NCBI GenBank assembly: GCA_942159475.1
Contig: OW804094.1
Location: 49,658,966 to 49,722,965 of the forward strand
From: Sthenelais limicola
Taxonomy: Eukaryota; Annelida; Polychaeta; Phyllodocida; Sigalionidae
Length of the DNA: 64,000 bases
Direction: 5' to 3'
The notes beneath the pieces were generated by a model that made no database searches, was not told the DNA's origin, and was given only the letters and a program-made list of their open reading frames with translations. This document shows positions 53,065 to 64,000 of this stretch, in pieces (the first letter of the stretch is position 1; every line of letters starts with the position of its first letter). Made by a program: the position numbers and the translations under genes.

Positions 53065-54790
53065 GAGTCCTTACAATACAATGCACACATTTCTTGAATG
53101 TATTGTATGAGTCTTGGCCTCGTGTGAAAACCATTTTCACTGAAAATAAACACAAGTTTAGTACTGCCGCCCAAGCCTCTGGTCCAAAGAACCATGTATC
53201 CCAGAACCCCACTTAACTCACTTTTCTCACTTAATTCTAGCCTCCCTAATTCTTTCACCAATCAAAAAGGAATAACATGTGTGACTTGAAAAGAAAACTG
53301 AGCCCCAGATGAGAAGATATTAGTGAAATGAAACGAAAATGATACAAATGAAAAAAGGTTGTCTGCTCTGGGACTCAACATCACAATGTCCAGTTTGGAG
53401 GCCTAAAACACTAACCACCTAACCAATGAGACTGGCTATAGAGAACTTTTTTTTTTAAACATTTTATTTAAACTTGGTTACTGGTACAAGGTGTTGTCAC
53501 ACGAGATGTTTTTTTAAGTTTAGATAACATATAGTATGTAATCTGGATGCATTTTTATATCTAGATTTTATAGATATAGACTTCACTGTGCCACTCAGAT
53601 CTTTGTGGAGTGTTAACTGTTGTCTTTGTGATAATTATAATAGTAATAACATTATTAAAATATTATTATAGGTAAAAAATAAATAGATAGTGTAATCTTT
53701 GTATCTATGTATACTTGCCACTCAGACCTTTCTGTTGATATTATGGTGGAGTGATTGTGTAGCTTTTTTTTATCTGAATTTATATCAGATATGTATGCTT
53801 ATAAACACTACATGTACATGCTTATAAACACTAGGCATACCGATTGATTCATCACATTTTAGCTGTACTTTAATTCCCCATTCTCCTCATGGTGATTGAG
53901 GAGAATGGGGAAAATAAATTATCCATGAAGTTTCTGCAGGTGATTTAATTATTCAAATTATCATAAAAGTATATCTTGCACCTGCAATCTATTTCTATAA
54001 TATGCCAATGCAGGAATGTCTAGTGCTGCACCCTTTTCTGGACGCTAGCCAATGAAGTCCTTTCTGTCCAGTGAGTCTGATCAAGTCTGATACACTACCA
54101 ATTTCTGATTAGACAGAGATACAACACTAGATTATGTAGCCTATGATGACTAGCGGAACGAGCGATAATAAGGGCTCTGGAGGATGTGTAACGCGCTATA
54201 GTCTCCATTGTGTTTGATGTTGTTTAGTGGTCAATAGGTTCATCGGTAGGAGTGAATGACTTCAAAGTAGGACAGGTCATGACCTCAAATAGTCTGTTAA
54301 TTACTTCCACCCCATCGATCTGGGAAGGCTAGGAATGTCGGAAACCCTTCAGTTGAAGATAGGCTTTGTCCTATTGCTGGGTAATCAATGCCCGGCATGT
54401 AAATGATAGCATAGTGTAATGACACATTCATAACTTCATGTACATACTGATTCTCAGATTTCTCAGAGTTCTACATCTAGTCCTACATCGACAGGACTTT
54501 TTATTATGACGTCCCACCACAGACACGCTAAAAAACAAATTTTATTGATGATAATTTCTCTTGATTCCTCAGGTAATGTTAATGTTTCCACATAATCTGT
54601 TGGTTATTTACTGTTAATTTGTCCAGCCTACTCGCCTGCGGTGCTAGCCTACAGAGCTACGAGCAAGGCCTACACTTGTGTTGTTTGTTGTTCAAATATA
54701 GAACACTCAGCAATGTATTTCAGAATTAAAACTTCAAAAATAAAGGAAATATTTACCGTTTACAACTTATTAGGCACACATACTAATAAA
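53065..54790. other. Intergenic DNA with one perfect hairpin
   Basis: No gene is seen. A perfect 16-bp hairpin lies at 53874-53912, reported separately. Confidence 0.45.
53874..53912. repeat. Perfect 16-bp hairpin
   Basis: The arm TTCCCCATTCTCCTCA is exactly inverted at 53897-53912 after a 7-base loop. Confidence 0.9.
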
Positions 54791-54795
54791 ATGAC

Positions 54796-54927
54796 GGTAC
54801 TTGTTCTGTGCGCGGAATGAAGAAGTCGTTTTCCTGTGGTGATACAACACTCACACTTTGGGTTTGGGTTGTATCACTACGCCTCCAAACTCGTTCTTCA
54901 TTTTTGCCACACTCTGAACCTCGTACC
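54796..54927. repeat. 132-bp foldback MITE
   Basis: The ends GGTACTTGTTCTGTGCGCGG and CCACACTCTGAACCTCGTAC C are imperfect inverses. AATGAAGAA/TTCTTCATT and GTGATACAAC/GTTGTATCAC continue the stem inward. Confidence 0.78.
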
Positions 54928-54929
54928 AT

Positions 54930-55705
54930 AAGTGCATACTAGTAATAACATGCGTTCACTATTGAGGCCCCAACAGTCGTTTTTTTCTCATGAAGTAGTA
55001 AAGGACTAGGTATGTCAATGACTACATAAAGAAAGGCAAGAACCCCCTACCACTTGGCAGCTCAATCACAAGATGGCAATGCGCCTCGTATGTTTGTACC
55101 TGTTGTTTGTACCTGTTGTCAGTAGAAATATGTATAGCGATAACCATGTTATGATAACCTGAACCGTTCCTAGCAATGCTTATGCCCTCATCCCTTTTGG
55201 TAAGGTAGGGTGCTTTTATGTTCTTCTTTGTTAATTAAAGTATAAGTTTCTTTTTCAAAAAGAGTGACGACTCCTTGGTGTCTTCTTAGTTGAGAACCAA
55301 ACAGGTTGATAATCATGCCTTAGTATTGTAGAAGCCAAGATGGAGGTAAATGGTGAATGAATTCGATTTCCTTTTTAAAAAAGAAAAAAAGAAAGGCAAG
55401 AAGACACACCTAGGATATTGAGAAACCTCGTTGCTGGTGATTGCAAACCTAAGCTACCTTACTGTAGGTGAGGAAAAAAACTGCATATAGTAGGGTCAAG
55501 TAAGTTCATATGGAACTGTGGACATAATAAGATATGTTTCTGTCTTTGATGGCAAAGAATTCCTGGGTGATATAAGCTATGAATCAGGAATATCAGTAGC
55601 TGTGCCTGGGGCTGAGTACTTGAATGACAGCAGAGGAATAAATACCATAATATGTACTTGCTGAAGAAAAATGAAGTGGGACACAGATAGATGTACAATT
55701 AAACA
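54930..55705. other. Intergenic DNA, no gene seen
   Basis: AT-rich sequence with A runs near 55375-55395. Short open frames only. Confidence 0.45.
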
Positions 55706-55712
55706 CATATAT

Positions 55713-57425
55713 GTGATTTGTTACAGAAAATGAGTCACAAGTTGCATAAGTGACATTTTTCAAAGTATTTATTCGCAAGATGTCTTTGTGGAAATGTTTT
55801 TATCTTACCTTTTTGGAGTGCCTAACGCTGGCTGTAGCATGAATACATTTAAAATTTCAAGACAGTGTTATGAATATATTCATGCATTCCTAAGGTCATC
55901 CTTTAGAGTATTTTAGCTACTTTAATATAGGTAACTGCACTAGATAAGGCCTATGACGTGGACACTTATAGTATAATTCTACCCTTTTATCCGAAATCTG
56001 TTACTTATAATTTGGTATAGTTATAATTCCAGAGCCAAACTTTAAATCTAATTTGGTTTCAGAAAATTGAAATCACTGATGTAACCATGGCAACCAACTG
56101 AGCATAACTATTCATCATTATTTGGAAATGTCATCACTCTGGTCATATTTAGGGTTATATTAGCTATTTAACTAGTATTCCAATTGCATTTACATTAGTT
56201 TAATATGCTTTCATTTCATGAGTCAATTATCTGAGAATTCAAAATCTAAAATGTATCATCTCATTAATCAGATTTGGACATCAGCCTTATAAAATAGGCT
56301 GGGTGGTCTATCATTCTGATTACAGACAAGATGTTTGCTCATCCCCGATGTCTCCTAAAACCGAAATTGGTCATTTTTTACCATTTCGATCCTCAAATCA
56401 TACTCTTTTTATTCCTTGTGACAATATGTTGGAATCACACATGTTATACATCAACAGATGCGGAAATTTGTTTACCACAACTTGCAGAAATAAAATTAGT
56501 TTTTATTAATTCTTCATGAAATCGGAGCGATTTGATAGCCACAAGGTCCTTATTTTTTCTACAATTTCAAAAAATGTTCAGAAACAGTTGCCATGGCAAC
56601 TTGACCATCAAACATAATCCTAAGAAGCGTAAGTTGTCCCATACTGTTCCCAACATTGTAAGCTATGATAATATGTACATACTTTTTCAGAACTCATATA
56701 AAAAGATAAAAATCTATGAGGATTCAATTAGAGGGAGGTCTGGAAACATAATGTTTATGGGCCTTACTTCGGGCTATAGTAAATGTCAACCCATGAATAT
56801 TGCAAACTGTAATGTCTGCTTATTTACTTGTACGGCGATTCGGGTAAATAACAACAAGAATAGAACAACACAGATCTCCGAGTCCTTGCTAGCACTTTAG
56901 TCTTTATTGCCGACTAAAAACCCTTCAACCACAGTGAAAAAGGTTCTCCCTCCGCTTCACAGAAGAGAGGGATTAGAACAAAAAAGTTATAGTAAAGAAA
57001 GGGTAGTTTAAGACAAGAATTGACATCAGACATATGCTAACAGTAAAATATTAAAATAAGAGAGACAAAACCCCCACACGACATCTGGTGGCAAACCATC
57101 CCTGCAACAGATAGAACAGCCAGCCCGAATCCAGTCCGGCCGGCCGCACCCGGATAACCGGGCGACTAGACCGGGAGCTCGGGATACTGGCTAGCAGCGC
57201 CGGGCCAGAGCGGGGATAACCGCTCCGACCCGGCACCACCACACTCAGCACCACACAAACCCTTTTTTTTTCAAAAATACAAAAATCAAACTTGAAATAT
57301 AGAAATACTTGTTAGATGTCCTACTGTTTACTATCATTGGAATCCCATAGATCTCATCTTTTCAAACATGATGGTATCTCAAAATCCAATTTTTCGACTT
57401 GTGACTCATTTTCCTGTAACCTGTC
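55713..57425 (+). repeat. Family A element split by a 1.31-kb insertion, TSD ATAT
   Basis: The left part (55713-55940) ends TTTAGCTACTTTAATATAGG. The right part (57254-57425) resumes CAAACCCTTTTTTTTTTCAA, next in the family order. ATAT flanks both outer ends (55709-55712 and 57426-57429). Confidence 0.88.
55941..57253. mobile_element. Insertion inside family A copy, unclassified
   Basis: It begins CACTAGATAAGGCCTATGAC and ends with a strongly GC-rich block (57090-57250, with CCGGCCGGCCGCACCCGG). It has broken open frames (56303-56900) of unknown meaning. The GC-rich end could be the 5' leader of a retroelement read on the minus strand, but I see no diagnostic protein. Confidence 0.45.
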
Positions 57426-57905
57426 ATATATTATCATTATATATGTATATACATGGATCACTCATAGTTCCACCAAAGTTGGCTTATAGACCAGATTCTC
57501 TATCAAAGTATTTCTTTAGCAAATGATCGTTCTGGAATAAAGGGTTTTTAAGAAGAATCCTGCTGTTTTAAGTATATCATTAAATAATAAATATTATTAA
57601 ATAATATACTTCTTACAAGGACCTGCGGAATAAACTACAGCCTCGGCTAATAAGACAAATAAATCGCACAAAATTGCATCTACTCATTGTTTGAACCATC
57701 TAGAGGCTGAAGGCATCACTATTTACCAGCCGTTATACGTTTATACAGGAATCAACAGGAAAAGATCCAGTGATAGTTCAGCAAAGGATATCCCCCATCT
57801 CCAAAATATAAATATAAGGGCCATATAACGGCCTGCAACAACATCGTAATAATATCCTCCAGAATTATTGTTATCAGTTGACCATGATGAGATGGGTAGA
57901 AAAAT

Positions 57906-58311
57906 GTGATCCGTTTTAGGAAAATGAGTCATAAGTCGCAAAATATGAATTCTGAGATGTCACCATATTTGAAAAGAGATCAACCTGATTCCAATGATAG
58001 TAAACACTAGCATCCCTAATAAGTATTTCTATATTTTTAAGTTTGTTATTTTCATTTTTGAAACAAAAAGTTTGCCATGTTTCTAGATGGGGAATTACCA
58101 GTAAAGTAACTAAATATACTCCATACAAAAGTCTTCAAAACGCAGTGATATATTTAATACAATGTCACGAAATTTGTTACATGGATTTATATGATTATAA
58201 GTGCAAAACCCCCTAAGAATCAGAACATTTCAATAAAGATATCCTGTGAAAAAAGCACTTTGAAAAATATCAATTTTGCGACTTATGACTCATTTTCCTG
58301 GAACACATCAC
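57906..58311 (-). repeat. Family A element, full length, TSD AAAT
   Basis: The left end is GTGATCCGTTTTAGGAAAAT and the right end is ATTTTCCTGGAACACATCAC. AAAT flanks both sides (57902-57905 and 58312-58315). Confidence 0.92.
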
Positions 58312-58566
58312 AAATAGAAAATGTTTCTTATGGATATTAACTGAGAAATCTTAAATCCTCGCCCATTTCTGTCAGTCTAACGTTACAGATACCCACATCT
58401 TAAAGGGCTCACCCTTGTTATAAGTTTGATCAGAATCATTAATGTAACTAGAGGCAGTTTCAAAGGATAAGCTAGGTGAAAAAAGGACTTAACGCCGAGT
58501 CATCACTTATATCAGCCTGCAATATAATAGGGTTAACGATAGCTATACTCCCCTTACGTGAATCAC

Positions 58567-58700
58567 GTAGTCATATGAAGTCGCAAACATGATATTTTCC
58601 AAAGTGATATATTCACAAGATCTCTTTGGTGGAATGTTCTCATTTATTAGGGACATAGCGCTTTAAGTCATATGTCAACCTTATGTACTAATATTTCCCT
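58567..58700 (+). repeat. Family A left fragment
   Basis: ATGAAGTCGCAAACATGATA is followed by the forward interior up to AAGTCATATGTCAACC. Confidence 0.78.
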
Positions 58701-59159
58701 GTATGATATCAACATATATTTTCACAAGAATTTATTTTCCGTTATCATTCAAAATCAATGAATTAATTATTGAAAAAGTGATCACTTCATTTGAATTTAG
58801 GAATCTAATAGTACAGATTAGTTGCAAATTGGTGACACAACAACAAATGCTGTTATAAATTCTGAACTGTTTGCCTAAGGAAGGGTAAAGCTGTGATTCC
58901 ACTGGATCGCTGGTATCTGCACTCTTGGTCCGCTATTAGTTTGCTTGTCCACAGTGTGCTTTTCATTCGCTCTTCATCTGCTTTTATTTTTAGTGCATTA
59001 CAAGCGTGGAGCAATTCTACTGGTTTGCTTGTTTCCTTATGAAATCAATAGCAAGTTCCGTCAATAGAAAAACTTTTTAAATAAATTTTAAGAGCGTATA
59101 GAAAGCGCAGTAACCGATTCTATTTGACTGCTCTGGCTTCACTGTGTCTTTGCTTCTAA

Positions 59160-59452
59160 TATAATAAGCATTTCTATATTTTGTATTTCATGTATAAAAT
59201 TTATGTTTGAAAAAAGTGTGCAATATTTCTTAATGGGTAATTACCAGTAAAGTAATTAATATATACTCCATAGGATGACCCTCAAGGATATATTTGATAC
59301 ACTGTCTTGAAATTTGGTAAATATATTAATATGACTCAAAGGGCTAAACCCTCCAAGGATCAGGATATTCCTACAAAGAGATCTTGTGAATAACGCAAAT
59401 TGAAAAATATCATTTTTGCGACTTTATATCTACTAATATCCGTGTAACACAT
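59160..59452 (-). repeat. Family A right part, reverse orientation
   Basis: It runs from ATTTCTATATTTTGTATTTC to TTTTGCGACTTTATATCTAC and a decayed terminus. It abuts the mariner-like MITE. Confidence 0.82.
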
Positions 59453-59460
59453 CCCATGTA

Positions 59461-59779
59461 CATAGTATTCACTGACGTCACGGCGCTCGCCGCGGCTTGC
59501 CATAATGTGGGTCAACTTTAGCTGGACATGAGCGCTCCAAGCCTCAAAAATGCAGTTTTCACCTCCGAAAGTTTTAGAGAATGTTATATAAGGTATGCTG
59601 ATAGGTTATATGGTCATTTTGTAGTGTGTCATGATGGAATAATAAGTATAATTGCCATTAGCAAACATTTGAAACAGGAAATCCTGTCGATCTAGTGTCT
59701 CCCGCTATCTATGCTGCCACACATTATGGCTGCCAGTGAGGATAGACGCTGACTGGGGTGACGTCATGTGAATACTATG
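59461..59779. mobile_element. Mariner-like MITE, 319 bp, TA target duplication
   Basis: The terminal repeats are CATAGTATTCACTGACGTCA on the left and TGACGTCATGTGAATACTAT then G on the right. CCATAATGTG/CACATTATGG extends the pairing. TA directly flanks both ends (59459-59460, 59780-59781), as for Tc1/mariner insertion. No transposase frame is present. Confidence 0.85.
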
Positions 59780-60129
59780 TATAGCATGACTGCCAATAGC
59801 TGATCAATGATACAAGTAGACATAATAGTCAACACTCCTCACTCTCTGCTCCTCATAGTTACACATTATTTACCCCGTGTAAGCACCCTAGCCTGTGATA
59901 ACAGCCAATCAGAGAGTGAGTGATATTTACCCCGGAATGAATGGAGACAGAGAATGAGTGGAGGAGGATATAGAGAAGGGATACTGGAGGAGGGAGATAG
60001 TGGTAGCTGGAGGTAGCCATTAGCCTGATTATACAACACTTTCTTACTCCCTCTCTGCCAAACAAAGTTACGCCACATTGTAGCATACTTATTGAACTTA
60101 TAATATTTCTTTAATAAGATATACCCAAT

Positions 60130-60420
60130 ATAGGTTTTAATATATTTTCATACTTGTTCTTTGTGTCTAACAAAGGTTTGCGCCTCTCATTGGGGCGCTC
60201 ATTCGCGTCCACGCTGGTACCCTGTAAATGAGAACCCCCTCCCCTCTCTCTGGCATCGGCGGGAAGCCTTCCTATAAAGGCTTACCGTGCCGTAGGCCAG
60301 GCAGAGAGAGGTTGCCATCGCTATAGAATACCTCTGTACAATAAGCCTCTAGGATTCCACAATACCATCTTTACTTATTCTCTACTTATTCTGCATGTTA
60401 CAACAACTGTAAAAACACCA
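60130..60420 (+). repeat. Possible LTR-like sequence
   Basis: There is a TATA-like CCTATAAAGGC at about 60270-60280, then a GTACAATAAGCCTC word about 65 bases later. The ends could be TGT...ACA, but I found no convincing target duplication. Confidence 0.25.
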
Positions 60421-60769
60421 CTTACTTCCTCCCTTCCCTGTCTGCCAAACCTCGCTATACGAACACTATCATCCAAAAAACTATCGACCTCTAGATTTAC
60501 CATTTGAAAACTGCCTTCCAAAAATATGGCCATGCTTTTCTTTGGGGATTTTTCTCACAGAGAATGACCTTACAGATAATGCTCAGATTTATCATTGGAT
60601 AACTGGGTGGAGGTGTTAGATTTTACTTTTATATTTTATTTGCATAATATAGCCATTGTTAACACATCGCTTCAAATCAAACATGTTCCTGCTACTTGCT
60701 CCAGCTACTAAAAGTAGCGGGACCAAACAAAGGGAAGGAGTAGTGGGAGAAGTAGCGGGGCAGTGGCAC

Positions 60770-60991
60770 CCAGGCCGTAGTGATGTCAAGAAATTGTTGG
60801 TTCCTCAACCAAAAAACGAAGCGTTTAAAAGGTTATATATACAGATTAACTGGTCTGTGGAACAATTTACCACGAAGCACCAGAGAGATTAACACTGGGG
60901 AAGGCTTAAAGAGTTGCTTGAGGAATAACTACACTCAGGAATATGATATATTTCTCATGTCAAATATATGGGCTGCATTACACAAAAAATA
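60770..60991 (+). pseudogene. LINE C-terminal fragment
   Basis: The frame reads KGYIYRLTGLWNNLPRSTRE, then INTGEGLKSCLRNNY and a stop at 60992. L-W-N-x-L-P followed by F/L-K-x2-L is the closing signature of CR1/Jockey-type LINE proteins. The rest of the element is not present. Confidence 0.6.
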
Positions 60992-61387
60992 ACTCATTGG
61001 GGGATCTAAACAGGCTTGTATGTTCTGTGAGGCTGACTCATTTCGTCAACTGGGAGGCCAAATTTGAGATGTATGCTGTACCTATATTTTATTGATGATT
61101 CCTTGTGAATAATTATGTACCTGTTATTTACAAACCTTGTGAATATTCAGTCATCTTAATACCCCCAGGACAGGGGAGATGACACATACTATCATATTAT
61201 TCTAAAAGACTCTTGATTCTGTAAATTGCGTGCCAAAGACGGAAGAACCGTGAGACGAATGATTAACTAGACATTTGAATCATAAATTAAGTTGTCGACG
61301 CATGTTGACAACTATGTAATAAACGCCATGAGGCTCAACACTCCCAGTACAGGGGGTGAAGACAATTATTTATTCACAAGCAAAGTA

Positions 61388-61800
61388 CCAGTCCTCCGGA
61401 CGGTCCCACTCTCTCCTCACATTTCCCCCTCTACCTCTTTTCCATCCGCCTCTTCTCTGTCTCTCTTACCTGTTTTTCTCTCCCAACCCCATCTCCGATT
61501 CCCCCCTCTCCCTCCTCTCTTCCTCATGCTCCCCCTCCTCCCTTTCTCTTCCCCCTCCGCTCTCTCTCTTCCCCTACATCCTCTCCCTCCCCTCTTTTCC
61601 CTCTCCTTCTTCTTTCCCTCCCCCTCCCATCTCCTAATATCCCATTCTCTCCCTTTTCCCAAAAAGGTTCAATACTAATATAGTATATAAACTCTTTGCT
61701 TTTCCTCACTCTACCCTCCTACAACCTCTCCCTCCCTCCCCCTCTCCAATACCCCCATCCTACCCCACCCTTTTCTTCACTCTCCCACTCCTCTGCATGT
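61388..61800. repeat. Polypyrimidine low-complexity tract
   Basis: CT-rich sequence, densest at 61405-61665 and 61705-61800. The overlapping frames are only Ser/Pro/Leu or Arg/Glu/Gly strings and are not genes. Confidence 0.88.
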
Positions 61801-62185
61801 AGTGGCAAATGACATAGTATCTCACAGGGGCTTTCCCAGGCTATAAATAGAGTGTATAGATCCCAATTTAAAAAAGGCTTCAAAATGACATTTTCACCCC
61901 AGATACTTTCACAAACCATATATACGACGTCCTTCAGAGAGGGTGGACAGAACTCTACAGATGAGTAAAACGGTTTGTAAAAGAACAAATTCCGAGAACA
62001 TGTGAGATAAAGAAACCCCTCTTTTCTACCTAGAGACTACCTATATTTTCTACCTATTTTGAATATTGTAGAGAATATCAGGAAGATCTGCTACACAGAG
62101 GGTAGCTTCCAATTCAGTAATAAGGTTGTAATGATGACACTATCTAAGCCGTGTCCTGAATAAATAAATATATATAATGAATATA

Positions 62186-62218
<33 letters not shown>

Positions 62219-63540
62219 CAATTGGACATAAGAGCGGGATGAACGCAACATTTCCAAACGAGATTTGAAGTCGAAACAAGCTTCTAAGCTTGGCCATAGA
62301 TACTTATCCCAAGTTGATAGAATTCCCATTCCTCATAGAAATACCATTATCGAATTACACACCTGGACTTCTTCCCTTGACTGCTGCACCATAGGATTAA
62401 GTGTTACTGACATAATGCAGTGTAAGATTAACTGCCTGTATTGACTGCTGTGTAGATATATTGAGTGGTTTCTAGTCATCACTAAGAGAACAGACTCTCG
62501 TCCTCTATCCTACACAAGTAGGTTAGTTATGAAATATTCGGTCTCCACTCAACTGTCTAGACACATATTAAGCATTCTGATAGAGGACTTAGTACCCGTC
62601 CATTAAGTGTCATTCCTAACTTCTTACTAACATTTCCTGTCATACACTCTCCCGCGCACCGTACCCGCGCGATACGGAGCGGCAAGCTTTTTCGTCTTCA
62701 GTGTGACGATTTTTGTCTACCGAGCACCGCGAACGCTACTGGTGAACTGTGGTGACGAAATTGCCTGAACTTCTGATACGAAAAACGGTGTTTTGAATCA
62801 CGGAGACGAAATATGATATGCTCCGTATTCGCGCTCCGTTTTTCGTATTGAGTTTTGGATGCACGATAGGAGGAGTTCATTGGAGGAGGTTGGTTAACTT
62901 AATATAGGAGCAATGTCACACATTTAAGTTTTAACACTTGTCTTGTTAATGCCCCTTTTCGCTCACCCATACTCAGGGGGTGTGGCATCATTTTCACACA
63001 TTTGAAAGCTAAGGTGAAACTTGAAGAGAGATTATTGTGTGTTCAGAAATCGCCACAATTGTTACAAGGTGAATTATTTAAAAAAAGTTTTTATAAGCAA
63101 ATATTAAGTACATGTAATAATGGGTAATAACGTTAATAATACATGTTGCCTGTTTGGCTTTCCACTAGACACTAAAAGGTGGCAAGAGTTTGCTTGGGCT
63201 TTTATACTTTGTGAAAACAGGCCACGCCCACTTTTATGGTTTGAGTCGTCCTATTCCCCCGTCCACCATACCGCACACTTTTTGATTGCTTATAATTATA
63301 AATAAGTTAAGTAATAACCACATATCAGGCGATTATGTGTGAGAAGGTTACTTTAGGTGGAAATCCACTGTCAGATTTTATTCTTAAACATGAAGCATGT
63401 GATAAAACTATCTTAGAATATAATTTGAAACGTTTGTGTTTAATTAAAAGAAAAATCGCTTTCAACATGATTAAGCAAGCTTTAAGGGGTTCGTTAACAG
63501 ATGCTATAGTAAATGACTGTTTAGCTTGATATGTGCTATA
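61800..63540. other. Intergenic DNA, no gene seen
   Basis: It includes an (AT)n run at about 62165-62220, a 13-bp inverted pair ATACGAAAAACGG at 62776-62788 and 62836-62848, and a dispersed motif at 62480-62516 shared with 39644-39679. A 64-residue plus frame at 63335-63529 has no recognisable family. Confidence 0.45.
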
Positions 63541-63548
63541 ACAAGTGA

Positions 63549-63785
63549 TGTAAGTGGCGACGCCCTGGGCGACAGACAAAGCCAGTGAATGGCCCAGAGA
63601 AAGCTAGGGAATGGTCGCCCAGTAAGTCAGCTTGTTGAAGATTAATATTGGTTAGGCTATAAAACCTTGTGTGAATGTGGATAGAGGAGGACTCTTGCCT
63701 TGCTCTACTATTGTACCAACATTGTGGCGAATACAATTACATTGAAAGCAAGAAAATGTCTTTATTCTTCATTTATTCCTTACCA
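63549..63785 (+). mobile_element. Solo LTR, 237 bp, with 5-bp target duplication
   Basis: It starts TGTAAGTGGCGACGCC and ends ATTCCTTACCA, the standard TG...CA. AGTGA is duplicated on both sides (63544-63548 and 63786-63790). A TATA box, CTATAAAA, lies at 63658-63665. No internal retrovirus-like coding sequence adjoins it, so the copy is probably the product of LTR-LTR recombination. Confidence 0.82.
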
Positions 63786-64000
63786 AGTGATTGCTGAAAA
63801 TAACTATTAGAATAGAGAAACCTATACTAAAACATGATAAAGGAGAGAGAAATAAAAAAATATAGACATTAACGGTAGGAGAGCTCTCTTGCAACTGAGC
63901 GGACAACATTCATGCCAAGCTATTAGACAGGGGTGGGCGGTTCATACATAGAACCGAGGCGCCCTCTGTTTGGACTGAACTCTTCGGAATAATACATTGG

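Noticed and set aside
61292..61709. Overlapping open frames on both strands
   Set aside because: They are low-complexity pyrimidine/purine translations, not genes.

Overview
This is eukaryotic DNA, almost certainly from the nuclear genome of an invertebrate animal. It is AT-rich and gene-poor, and it is crowded with non-autonomous DNA transposons, broken LINE retrotransposons, microsatellites and low-complexity tracts. There is no operon structure and no ribosomal RNA. I cannot name the phylum from the sequence. The one clear host gene is a secreted-peptide precursor, and the mix of LINE types and foldback elements would fit a marine invertebrate, but that is inference.

The gene lies at 8843-11518 on the minus strand. 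It is an 891-residue, apparently single-exon neuropeptide-type precursor. In order it has a signal peptide, a Ser/Thr-rich stretch, a small predicted beta-sandwich domain (about residues 70-180), a diverse block of about 12 W-rich peptides, an acidic spacer, and a homogenised block of 22 near-identical decapeptides of the form (S/A)W(G/A)DANMAWI, each bounded by dibasic cleavage sites. The two tryptophans are spaced W-x6-W, as in the myoinhibitory/allatostatin-B peptides. However, the Gly amide donor is missing and an Ile or Leu follows the second Trp. This is the best candidate for an undescribed system here. A TATA-like box lies about 280 bp upstream of the ATG, and a GC-rich island with a CRE (TGACGTCA) lies about 650 bp upstream. 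An AATAAA lies about 290 bp past the stop.

The rest is mostly mobile DNA. Family A is a roughly 375-425 bp inverted-repeat element with about 25 full, partial or interrupted copies, from base 1 to 59.5 kb. Several copies have clean 4-bp target duplications made only of A and T. Two copies are split by insertions of about 1.07 and 1.31 kb, and one copy sits inside an older repeat whose empty version is also present. Family B is about 230 bp (4 copies). A 5.98-kb foldback element (47083-53064) has about 1.5-kb inverted arms and tandem TTAGGGCCC-type motifs at its ends. A 1.42-kb inverted-repeat element lies at 18053-19470, a TA-flanked mariner-like MITE at 59461-59779, and several 105-140 bp foldback MITEs are scattered through the window. 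A complete solo LTR with a 5-bp target duplication lies at 63549-63785.

Broken LINEs lie at 29.4-29.8 kb (minus), 30.05-30.6 kb (plus, L1-like C-terminus), 33.3-35.5 kb (minus, endonuclease and reverse transcriptase pieces), 48.7-48.9 kb and 60.8-61.0 kb (plus). A tRNA-derived SINE head lies near 39.2 kb. Long pyrimidine tracts lie at 12.6-13.6 kb and 61.4-61.8 kb. I could not support any second host protein-coding gene.
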